In this document: positions 48,640 through 60,497 of the stretch, piece by piece
Layout: every line of letters starts with the position of its first letter
How positions within the stretch are numbered: the stretch's first letter is position 1
From: Euonymus europaeus
Taxonomy: Eukaryota; Streptophyta; Magnoliopsida; Celastrales; Celastraceae
DNA: 64,000 nt
Direction: 5' to 3'
Assembly (NCBI GenBank): GCA_963580455.1
Contig: OY756957.1
Span: forward strand, 30,224,501 to 30,288,500
Made by a program: the position numbers and the translations under genes
Notes under the pieces: generated by a model
What the model was told of the DNA's origin: nothing
Database searches by the model: none
The model's input: only the letters and a program-made list of their open reading frames with translations

Positions 48640-48772
48640 AAAAAAAAATCCAAGTAAAGTAGGAAACAAGTCCCCAAGAGCCATCTTTTGATATTTAATA
48701 TGTAGGGTTTGAACCCTTGGCCTTCCCTAGGTAGCCCAAAACCTTAGGTGCTCTTCTACCCTTTGTTGTATA
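48640..48772 (-). mobile_element. Candidate tRNA-derived SINE relic
   Basis: The minus strand reads GGGTAGAAGAGCACCTAAGG (A-box-like), then GGGTTCAAACCC (B-box-like, consensus GGTTCRANNCC) about 35 bases later, and ends in TACTTTACTTGGATTTTTTT. This is the layout of plant tRNA-derived SINEs. No target duplication was confirmed. Confidence 0.5.
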
Positions 48773-49338
48773 AACGACACATGAAATTAAACTCTTTTGA
48801 ATATATATATAAAAATTAACCACCTCTTTTTTTCTTTACTTTTTTTAACACAGTGCATTAATTCGTATGATATGGGGCCAAGAGATGCTCTTTCTTGATT
48901 AAGGTATATATTTGCATGATTAGCTTATCATAATCACTGAAAGTTGACATATAGTATATGTATATAATTAAGTGGTCCCCACGAATTATGGTACAAAGGC
49001 TACTCCAATATCAAATCGAATCACAATAGCCAAAAAAACATAACCATTTGAAAAAGCCGAATGATCCGGTTTCTTTTAGCATAATAGGTAGATATTTTGG
49101 TAAGTAAAGTTGAAATATATATAATCCATCCAAGACAATACTCCATTTATTTATTACATCGAATCTCGATAGTTCAAAACAAAACATATGGTCCACAAGC
49201 ACGATAACAATTCTAATGTTTGAACACATAATAATGGGCACGCACGCACGCCTGCCTATATCAAGATATCATTACCTATGATGAATATATATTATCCATA
49301 CGTGTAATATATATATATATACCGCAGTAGTCTCTAGT

Positions 49339-49495
49339 ACGGGCGTCCGTAAATATTTGATTTACGGACCCCGCACAAAATGACTAATGCAAAGTGAATT
49401 TCAGTGGGACCCATTACTTGGGTCCCACTGCCTCAGCTTTTTGTAGGCACAAAAAGTTGAGCCCGTAACTTGCTCTTATACGGACGTCCGTAACT
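49339..49495. repeat. Foldback element with nested hairpins
   Basis: ACGGGCGTCCGTAA (49339) pairs with TTACGGACGTCCGT at the right side. The centre holds a perfect 11-bp hairpin, CAGTGGGACCC (49402) against GGGTCCCACTG (49430) with a 7-base loop. CGTAACTTGCTCTTA occurs twice at the right edge. Probably a MITE. Confidence 0.6.
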
Positions 49496-52400
49496 TGCTC
49501 TTATGTGATAAATTATTTGAGATCTCAATTATCTCGACGGTTGAGTTATATATATACGTATGTGATCGTGTGAGCCTGAGATATATGACTGAGATTCGAA
49601 ATTTATGGGATTTTTATCATCTTTATACATATGTGTAAAGGTGTTGGGTGTCGACCTTAACCACAAACGACTATTCAAAGATTGTGGAAAGCAAGAAGTG
49701 TATGTATCTACGTGCATGATGCATCATCGCCCGCCGATGATTCGGGGGATTTTGACATGGCATCACACATCTATGTCTTGATTATCTATCTGTCTGCCAC
49801 GTGGCCTCATGTATACCACGTACATCCTTCTCTTTTATTTGTTGAACTTTTGAATGCACACGTAATGGGTTGGTGTGATATTAATATTAGACCATCAACT
49901 TAAACATAACCAACTCTGGATTCGTAAGTTGTTCAAACAGTACTGTTTGTGTTGCTCGCTCGAATGATAGGATATACACCTATATATATATATGTATATA
50001 CAAAGTCAAGAATTCAACCTTGAACGTATGTCTTAGACCATATATAGAAATATTTATCGTAATTTACTCATTTTCTAATTGATTTTTTTTGTATTTTAGT
50101 TAGTTTAGTTATAGCTGCTTTAGATCCTCAAAGATCTACAACAATGTTTAAATAACCAGGCCACCAGGGGGCATATAATATATTTTTCTACACTATATAT
50201 GTTTTACTAAGCTATTATTGTATGACTAATACTATTATATATATATAGTAGACGGTCAAGTTTATCCAAACCTATATGAATTGTGCATACGTACACATAT
50301 GCCCATGCTTCACTGACAAAAGATAAAATGTGATTATGGAAGTTTTTTTTTGTTTTTTTAAGAAAAAATTTGATTAAAACATGGGATCCACAGATACGGA
50401 TACCTGACCTGATCCATTCTTGCCAAATTTGGTTTGCAATGAACATAACATGTGCACTAATTAGGTACCCCAAATGACTTATCCACTGCCAAAAAAAAAT
50501 AGGTTTTCTTTTTCCGGGAAACCAAACACCACTACACGCATGCACATTGAACCAGAATCGGAGAAATACCCACTAGGCCACTAACAATGGATAAGATTAT
50601 GTATATATACACAGAGAGAGAGAGAGAGATAAATACAACATTGTATTTATGTAACGGTAGTACGATAAGTCTTGAAGGTGCATATATGAGTTACATATAT
50701 AACTGTATAACGTGGCATGGTGGTATTTTTTACGAGCTTTTCTTGGTAACCAAACACCGAACAGAAAAAGGAACCGAGTCAAATTAGGTGATATTCATTA
50801 AATTTGACATGTTAAAACATGGGAGCTAATTGGAAAATTTTATTGTATAGTCAATCTCATGCTTTAAATTTATTTGGAAAAAGTCAATATTCAAAGAGAC
50901 GACCAATATTTCTTCGAAGGCCAACTTCAATCAAGTCAGTTTGTAATTAAAGACCGCTGACCATTCTCTATCTTTCCATCTCCTTCATGAATTAATAAGA
51001 AACTAATTTTGTTGAAAATTAATGTTAAATTAATTATATTACTATGATTGAGACCCAATGGTGTGACCTAAACAATTTACAAAATTCACTCATCTTTTTT
51101 GTTTTTGGGTGCATAAAATTCACTCAACTTTATTTCATTTCGTTTGCATTTACAGTAATGATTATTTTTCTACCTTTTGTTGGCACGCTTGCATTAAAGT
51201 TTAGATTGAACTAAGACATGACATATATGGGTTTTTTTTTTCTTGCCATAATTAAGGACTAAAAAGGGAAACATAAATTATTGCTCGAAAGATATGGCCA
51301 AATTAAAGGAATCAAAAACTACATTTGACATATAATTCCATAGTTTTTTTTTCTTCCCTTAGATATAGATTATAGTGTATGCATTTAGTTGATTAACATC
51401 TTTTCGCGCCTTCAATTTATTTTATTTTTATTTGTTCTCCTCGATCTCTTGATTGGGATTTCATGGGAGTAGAAGTAATTAAATAGTCAATAGTCATATG
51501 TGATTTTGGGTTCTCCCTAATTAAGGAGTCATATGATTTAGTGGTAAATCTTTATGTAGTGAATTCGTATAAATTTTGTGTTCGTTTTCCACTGAAAGAA
51601 ATGTATTTGTGGCCATCCAGTGAATTTTAACGAAATTTACTCTATCATCAGGAGAAAAGCTCGTGACTGTGGACCTCATGACCTATATAATTCAGTTTAA
51701 ACTCATATCAAATGTTCAAAGAGATACTCATGATATTATTCTCCTTACTTAAAAAATTATACAATTAGCTAACTAATTTGGCTTTACTTGAGGGCGCCTA
51801 CCTTGTTTAGTTTCTCAAACAAATACATGAATATTACCTGAAGGCGGCTTACATATAAATATATAATAAATATGGGTGCCCCGGAGCTGCGGTAATCAAA
51901 TTACAGCAGCCCCCGCTGTAGATAATATTTTTTATAAAAAATCATAAATATGTGCTATTTAATCTAACGAATTCAATCATATATGTGTGTGCATGTATTG
52001 CGCGAAACAAACATCAAATACATTAAGGAAAACTACTAAAATGCTTTGAGTTTATGTCCAACGGTCCATAATTATCGTGTTTATTTTACGTTTGATTTGT
52101 AATTCGGATAAAAATATATATCATTGATTTCATAAAATCGATTAAAATAAAATAAAAATTATGCAGAATTAAGCATATCCCATATAACATGAAGAAGATA
52201 AAAACACACACAACAAAGGCAGTCGAGAGGCAGTTTCCTAGGTATCTTCTTGGTTCGCTTTTATTTCATTTATTTTTCTTGTAGTCTGATGTAAGCATCA
52301 TTACAACAAAGATAATTAAGATTAATATTGAAGATTGATGTACATATAAATAAATAAGTATGGAGAAGAATCCTCTTTTATTGATAAATTTAGCATCTTG

Positions 52401-53376
52401 ATTCTCATAATCTCATCACATTGCATGCATTGCTACTTGCCTACTTATCTAGCTAGTTAGTTTTGTTGGATCGCATCAGGTCTTTTTTGCATCGAATCAA
52501 AATAATTAATACTAACGATCTGTTTAATTAATGACCCAGTGGTGGTTGGGTTAGGACATGTAATTACGTGTTGAATTTTAACTCAATTTATTTTATCGTC
52601 AAATATTTTTTTTATTCATACAAAGGCTCAAATTTAAACCCATATAAAATATTCAATCGACAAATTTATACGGTGTCATTTACAGTTTAAAATGGTCGAC
52701 GTAACTGGGTAAAGTAGCAGCCGAAAGTCCCCTTGGTGTATGAGTATGGATGGTTGGGTCCAGTCTAAAGAAAGCTGGGAGTGTACACCCCAACAGCAAA
52801 TGATGGGTCTCAACACTAACAAAGTGAAAATAAATATTAAAAGAAAAAAAAAATTATGATCTCTCGCGTATGTTGTAGGCGTAGCAAAAATTCAGGTCCA
52901 AATCCGAAATTATATGGTGTTTATGAGATATTCACATATTTTAGTATGGATTTGTTTGAATTCTTAGAAGTATCCAGATTGATTTAAATTCGAATAAGTA
53001 AATGAAATAATAATTCATTCCAGGTTAGGATTCAGACAATTAAATTAGACAATTTTTTATGTTTGGATTTGGACCCGAATCGATTTTTAAATCTAACAAA
53101 ATTTTTGAATTTAAATCAAAATTTCGGACATAAAAGATTTATATCCAAAATTAATTTATGTCGAACAAATCAGTTATCCGGATCAAACAAAATTTTACTC
53201 TCAACGACAAAAGATGGTAGGGGTCCACCAAGATGTGACCTACATGCATGCTCCACGAGTAGACTCTGCTCTGCCTTTGTCCTCTTACTTTAATTTCACT
53301 GGATTGTCATTTTTATTATATCAAAAATCTTAATTAACAGTTTTTTTTTTCCTATTTTGCCAGACGCTGTGTTGCC

Positions 53377-53384
53377 TATAAATA
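53377..53384 (+). promoter_or_regulatory. TATA box of the ACC oxidase gene
   Basis: TATAAATA lies 109 bases before the ATG, preceded by an AT/T-rich stretch and followed by a purine-rich leader, a normal distance for a plant core promoter. Confidence 0.75.
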
Positions 53385-53395
53385 CCAGTCCTTAA

Positions 53396-54761
<1,366 letters not shown>

Positions 54762-56263
54762 GTTGACAAAGATGGGTTTTGTCTTGTTTATGTTAATAAG
54801 CTCGGTTTTACAAGTGAGTTTTAATATTTGCATTAGTGAGAGTTTACTTATATCTCATGCTCATGATGTTTTGTCTGGTGGGTCTTTTCATGTACTGTTG
54901 TGTTGTTAATGTAACTATTTAAGAGTCCTTTTGTAGAAAAAGTAAGCAAGTCTCTCTCATAATGAAGTGCTAATAAGATAATATACTATTTTGGCTTTAA
55001 TATGTTCCCCAAAGCACTTCCCTTTTCATGTACTGTTGCCATTGGAGGACATGGACTGCAGAGTTTTGGGTTACAGTTGTCTGTGAAGGGTCTTTTTTCA
55101 ACACCCAATCTTGTTTGCAAGCCAAAAATGGCAGTGTCAAACATTATTGTCATTAAAGAGATGGGGCACATAAGATGAGAACCCTATTAGTGAAGAGTAT
55201 GGTTCTGTGTCTATTTGTTCGGTCTTACACTTAAAAGACATTAGATCCAGTGCAAGAATATAAGTGAACAAACAATGGTTGTGCTGCTCGTCTTGTCTTC
55301 CTCTCGCTTTTGCAAATGCTTGGAATTGGTTGATGTTCTATTGTTCTAGGCATGGAAAAGAAAAGCAAAAAGCCCTAAAATAGATAAGCATAGTACCAAT
55401 AATGTCTATGTTATAAAGAGTTTGAATAGCAGAGAAAAATGAGTATGAACATGAAACTTTTGACTGATATGCAGTCACCATTAATGTTTTATCCATCTTG
55501 AGCCACTCAGAACGATCAATTTAAGGGGAAATCAGTACACTAATTCAAGAAATTAGACATATATGCTTTTTGCTCCGCAAGACATCTCCAGTAGCAGCTG
55601 CTTAATGAATGTAATTCATAATTCATCATGCACATGTTGAGGAGCAGCTGATAAGCACAGATTTTTTTTTCAGAATACAGACCTTTGTTACAAAGATTAC
55701 AATTGCATTTGGGGAGTCTAGTTATGCCAAAACCTCATTATGCAATACAATGCCGCAGAATACATATCATCTCAATCGTTAACCTCTTTTTTCAAAGTTT
55801 ATACCGTATTAACGTCACAGCCATAAGTTCAAAGAAAGCAGCTTTTCTAAATGAGAGTACATGTTCTATCAGAATTCTGAAATAACAATACAAAAACAAA
55901 CAAAATCAGCATGCCCCATAAAGATAAGAGGGTGCATTTTCAAACCAAGCAACTAAGATAGAAAGGGAATGCTAAAAATCAGATTTAAAGGGGATATATT
56001 TGTTTAAATTAACTCATTGGTATGCAAACAATGTTCAAAAATAGTCACCTCCAGAGTTGCCATGGCATCTTACTAGCATAATTATTGAGTACCTTGTCAA
56101 CTGTCACCACCCCGAGTTATTGATTCTAAAGAAAAGTTTCTCACCACCAAAATCAGCAGGAAAAAAAGTTGTTCGCCTTTCTTTTTTGTCTGGTTCATTG
56201 CTCCTTGTTGAGATGGAATACAAATACAATTCATCAAAGCAACCTGGACTGCAAATCCTCCTC
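54762..56263. other. Convergent 3' region between ACO and CLMP1
   Basis: ACO 3' UTR and CLMP1 3' side. No ORF or RNA gene supported. Confidence 0.5.
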
Positions 56264-58591
56264 TCACACTTTATTCACCTCATTATTCTCATCCGCTTCA
56301 CCAGGCACATCAATATTTAGCTCCTGAACCTTTTTCCCTTCCCTCTCTGCTGCTTCTCCATTGGAGCAATGGTTCTTCAAAACCATTGAAATGTCACCTT
56401 CAGAAGCCCCAGCAAGCTTAAAGCGCTCAACTGCAGCATCAAGGTTCTTCTCCCAACCATCAATTCCTAATTTGCATTCAACTTGAGATCGCTCAAAGAG
56501 CATATTACCCCAAAAGAGATGAATCTGCGATCTCATTAGAGCTGCTTGTTCTGCTGCTTCCTCGGCAGAAAGTTCAACCTGCCCAGTGGTTCCTGAAGGC
56601 ACACCGTCAGAACCACTTCCTTGCTTCTTTCTTCTTTTCAACAATTCTTCCCTCTTGGCTACAGTTGGATCTTTTAACTCATTAGCTCTCTGTTCCTCCA
56701 GCTTCTCCCACATCTCAGTTGCAGCTTTCATTTTATCCTCTGCACTGTCAAAAAGCTGAAGTGTTTCTGCAGAATTCCATCCAGAGAGATCTATTTTCCC
56801 AGCAAGTGCAAACGACCAATGAAGTTTTGCCATTTCAAACTGTTGCTGTCCCAGTGCCAACAACCCTTCGTAGAAGTCTGGCTTGATCGAGAGTGCTTCC
56901 TCATATTTTTCCTTAGCCAAAGAATATTTTTCTTTAACCCACTCATACGCTGTTTGATGCTGTGCAGCCACTAATTCCTTTCCAGCAGATTCCTCGAAAG
57001 GTATCCGTTTCCTTGCTGCACACATATGGACATTTCCCCAATTGAAGAAAGCCAAAGCCGCTACCTCCTGGAACTTTGACGCAGCCTTGTCAAAAAGGCC
57101 TTGAGCTTCTTCACTTGTTACGGTCTCCTCAAGAGCCTCTGTGCAGAGCTCCATCCCAAGTTCATGCAAATCAACATGAGCATCGGGATCAATACCAACA
57201 TGAGACCGGAAGATCTGAGCAAATTCAAACAACCAATCATCCATCTCCACCTCCTTGCTCTCTGGATCTTCTGAAGCTCCTGCTAACTCTTTGGGAACTT
57301 CTTTCTCTACCTTATCATTTTCAATATCAGGACCCTCAACCACAGGTTCACTAAGTGACGAATGAGAGACACTTTCATCCCCCTTGGTTTCTTCGCTTTC
57401 TAGAGGTTTCTCTTCATCTTCTTCCAATAAAGGTGGCTCCTGTTCTGGACTGACTTCAACAATATGCAATCTTAAAATCCCAACTGAATCAGCTTTGACA
57501 GTATCAGGTTCTTTTGTCAAGAGGCTGTCAGCAGAAGACTCAGCCAATCGGAGTTCTGCAGTAGAGGTTATCGTCACCAAATCACCATCGTTATCTTTGT
57601 ATTTTATCAAAACTGACTTTGACGATGGAAAACGCTGGCTCACTATGTCCCTTAACACTTTAAAAGCACAATTGACAGGCATTTGGGCTAGCCTTATGTC
57701 ATGATCATAAACAAGCTTCAGTGGCCTCCATCGAATTGCCATCTTCAAAGACTGCCCACGACCCAAGGAAACCAATGCAGATATAGGGTGGTCTCCCAGA
57801 CAATCCTTGTTTGGATTGGCTGCAGCTTTTAAAGAACCATTTGGAGGCTTCAACACTACTTTTGAAAACTGGGATTTGGTCTCAGAACCATTTTCAGTTG
57901 TGACATTTATATGGGGCTTCTCTGCCTTATCAATAGATGATACAGTCAATCCCCCTAAAGAAGTAGCTGTCTTCTTTGGAACTGGCCGTGCTGGCAAACA
58001 AGGCCCAAGGCCAGCAATTGGGGCACCGCGAACTGCAGAGGCCCCAAGAGCCGCAGGGGATGGGCGGCTATGCAAGTCTTGCTGTGCCTCCTGGCGAGGA
58101 CCCAAAGCAGTCCTCAAGCGCCGGTCAATATCCAAAGCATCCTTGTGATTTGGGTCAGCTCCCAACAACACTTGAACATCTTGCATCGCCATTTCATACT
58201 TCCCTATTGCCTCAAGAGCACGAGCCCTTCTAAGAAGGGCACGGACAAACCTGGGTTCGACCTGAAGTGCCATGTTGCATTCAGCAATAACAGAATCATA
58301 GTCTATTGGCTTCATTTGCATCAAGCAAGCTGCCCTATTGCTATGAAACACGGCACGGTCCTGGTGGGTTTTTGGAGTCAAGCGAAGGGCATTATCATAC
58401 TGCTCAAGAGCACCAGCATAGTCTTTGTTCTGAAACTTCTTGTTTCCTTCCTCCTTGAGCTCATGAGCCCTCTTCAAAATAATTGAAGAATCGAAATCAG
58501 CAGTCCCATTAGGTTTTGGGCCAGTTGAGATATCACCCGATACCTGATTTGAAGCACCACCTTTCTTTCTCCTCCCTCCAGACTTCCCCAT
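56264..58591 (-). CDS. CLMP1: TPR-PB1 protein, CLUMPED CHLOROPLASTS 1/PHOX-like
   Basis: Single-exon 775-aa protein. From N-terminus: a basic MGKSGGRRKKGG start; a TPR array at about 40-160 (LKEEGNKKFQNKDYAGALEQ, SNRAACLMQMKPIDYDSVI, RALLRRARALEAIGKYEMAM); a linker with SRPSPAALGAS; a PB1 domain at about 284-380 (IRWRPLKLVYDHDIRLAQMP, VLIKYKDNDGDLVTITS); an acidic stretch; and a second helical region (EMDDWLFEFAQIFRSHVGID, SIKPDFYEGLLALGQQQFEM, HLFWGNMLFERSQVECK). This order matches Arabidopsis CLMP1 (At1g62390), needed for chloroplast separation and reported to act near the cytoskeleton; relatives PHOX2-4 are HSP co-chaperone-like. A telo-box (AAACCCTAG) lies about 315 bp upstream. No break or odd composition seen. 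Confidence 0.95.
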   Translation of the reverse strand: MGKSGGRRKKGGASNQVSGDISTGPKPNGTADFDSSIILKRAHELKEEGNKKFQNKDYAGALEQYDNALRLTPKTHQDRAVFHSNRAACLMQMKPIDYDSVIAECNMALQVEPRFVRALLRRARALEAIGKYEMAMQDVQVLLGADPNHKDALDIDRRLRTALGPRQEAQQDLHSRPSPAALGASAVRGAPIAGLGPCLPARPVPKKTATSLGGLTVSSIDKAEKPHINVTTENGSETKSQFSKVVLKPPNGSLKAAANPNKDCLGDHPISALVSLGRGQSLKMAIRWRPLKLVYDHDIRLAQMPVNCAFKVLRDIVSQRFPSSKSVLIKYKDNDGDLVTITSTAELRLAESSADSLLTKEPDTVKADSVGILRLHIVEVSPEQEPPLLEEDEEKPLESEETKGDESVSHSSLSEPVVEGPDIENDKVEKEVPKELAGASEDPESKEVEMDDWLFEFAQIFRSHVGIDPDAHVDLHELGMELCTEALEETVTSEEAQGLFDKAASKFQEVAALAFFNWGNVHMCAARKRIPFEESAGKELVAAQHQTAYEWVKEKYSLAKEKYEEALSIKPDFYEGLLALGQQQFEMAKLHWSFALAGKIDLSGWNSAETLQLFDSAEDKMKAATEMWEKLEEQRANELKDPTVAKREELLKRRKKQGSGSDGVPSGTTGQVELSAEEAAEQAALMRSQIHLFWGNMLFERSQVECKLGIDGWEKNLDAAVERFKLAGASEGDISMVLKNHCSNGEAAEREGKKVQELNIDVPGEADENNEVNKV

Positions 58592-58905
58592 ATATTAATA
58601 CTCTCCCTCACAATCCCTCTCGCTCCCGCTCAATCACACGCAGGCACAAAATTGTGTAGATGCAAAGCTCGAATTGTATCGAAATAAGATCAAAGTTCCA
58701 ATCTTTTGGAAGTATTTAATTACAAGCTCTAACTAGTAAGGAGAAAGAGAAACAGAACACTTACAATTGACAAAGAACTATTCAACTGGTACAGATTCTC
58801 AATAGCTGAATAAGGAGAGAAAGGGACTAGATGGGAATTTTGAGAGACGTTGAGCTCAGTGCAGCAGAGTGATATAGGCTGTTGGGGATTTTCGGAAAGC
58901 CGAAG

Positions 58906-58914
58906 AAACCCTAG
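58906..58914 (-). promoter_or_regulatory. Telo-box
   Basis: AAACCCTAG on the plus strand (CTAGGGTTT toward CLMP1). This motif is common near the start sites of plant housekeeping and translation genes; function here is inferred. Confidence 0.4.
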
Positions 58915-59810
58915 AACCTAGATTGTAGTAGGTGCATAATTGCTTCTCCCGGCTGTATTTCATCATTATTGGGATGGACATGGCTTAAGGTCAATATCAA
59001 CCGTAGGATGAGTAGACTTTTTGTCAATGTCCTTTGACCTTCAATCTTCAACCGGATATTCAATCAATTATTCATTATTGGAAATATCGTGCGTGGCCCA
59101 GGGATCCACTTCAATAGTTCACTATTTGTTGGAATGGGCCACGCACCGCCATGTCTGGCTATGTTTTCTCGACAGAAATGAGCCCAAGCTTATTTGCACT
59201 AGCAGAAATGGAAACCACTTCAAGCCCAGCCCAGAAAAAAAGCCCATTTCGTTTTTCAAGCCTCTTTTAAAAGAGTTGCTAGGGTTTGTTTAACTTTGAA
59301 GTTTCACAGAACAAATTGCTCTCGCTGCAGAGAGAATCTAGCGACGGCGGCAACCCGTTGTTTTCGTTGTTAGCTTTTCAGATTTATTGTTGTTGTTTAT
59401 TATCTCGTTTTCTTTACTTTTGAGTCTTTTTAATCTTTTTTTTTGTGGTCTTCATGAGAGCCTCTGTTGTGTGTTTTGAACGAGAGATGATTCAGTCTTC
59501 TCTTCGTCGAGAACAATAGAGGTATAGCAAATTGAACGGCCGAGATATCGTTTCAGTCGTCATTTTTCTGGATTGACGATTCGATTGTTGCTCGTCCACA
59601 TTTTTTACCTTTTGTTTTCTGTTCATTTTTTATAACTTTGTTTTATTTGGACAAGTAATGGATTCCATATAGGATTAAATGATTAATGATGATTCAAGCT
59701 GTGTGCCACTAGGTTGGCCCGTGTAAACAAAATTTGTTCAAAGGGTCGTTGGCTAACTTAATTGCTCTAACATATGCCAGCAAATGCAATGGGACAATTA
59801 ATAATGATAT

Positions 59811-59931
59811 TGGAAATTTTGGATTGTTTTTAGTGTGATTTGAAAAATTTATATTGGAAGAAATGTAGAATTGGAAATTTTGGATTGTTTAGGGTGTGAT
59901 TTGAAAAATTTATATTGGAAGATATGTAGAA
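59811..59931. repeat. Two-copy 61-bp tandem repeat
   Basis: TGGAAATTTTGGATTGTTT at 59811 and 59872, each followed by GTGTGATTTGAAAAATTTAT and ATTGGAAGA. Few differences, so a young duplication. Confidence 0.85.
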
Positions 59932-60497
59932 TGGTAGAAAAAAAGTGTAAAAATTATAGAAAAATATGAAAGATGATGTTGATGTTTAATATTTGGAATG
60001 TTTGTAAATAGAAAGTGAAAAAAATTGCATTGAAATATGTATTTTATTAATATGACTGTATTGATAGTCATATTTTGTTATAATAGAGGTGAGATTGCAA
60101 TGAAAAATTTGAAGTGGCTTTCATTGAAGATGCTCTTATATTTTGGTCATAATCGTGTGAATGAACCCTGTTTAGCTGAAGGACTCGTCGATCTAAGTGG
60201 GTTGCGCAATTTTCATGTGATTTGAAGTTGACAGTGGGGTCGGGAACAAGCAACCGTAATTGAGCCTAATCGAAACTGATGAATCATAAGACACTCAAAA
60301 CCCCATCTGTGGAAGTAATATTGAATTGGAGATAAAAATAAAGAAAATTAAGCCCCCGAACTCGGGTTCGTGATCACCTCGCAGATTCTACCAATGCAGT
60401 TCTATATAGTGACTTTCATGGGATCAATAATTCCGTCCTTCACGATGTTAAGGCAGTTCTAATGATTTTCAATTTTCAAGGCTTCCCCATTTAGGAA

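Larger units (their letters stand above)
46680..53370. other. Gene-poor 6.7-kb intergenic region
   Basis: No gene recognised on either strand. Contains a candidate SINE (48640-48772), a foldback element (49339-49495), simple repeats near 47845-47890 (TA then CA), 50614-50630 (GA) and several TATATA tracts, and the ACC oxidase promoter at its right end. Confidence 0.55.
58592..60490. other. CLMP1 promoter and spacer to COP1
   Basis: 58592-58920 is the CLMP1 leader and promoter. 59280-59530 looks like a plus-strand plant gene leader (TAGGGTTTG, GCGACGGCGGCAAC, then CT-rich and AGAGGTATAG donor-like sequence) but no coding exon follows. A two-copy tandem repeat lies at 59811-59931. Confidence 0.5.

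Noticed and set aside
58070..58486. 138-codon plus-strand open frame
   Set aside because: Antisense shadow of the TPR region of CLMP1.
60350..60420. CCCGAACTCGGGTTCG resembling a tRNA arm
   Set aside because: Only a short palindrome; no acceptor stem or anticodon arm could be fitted around it.
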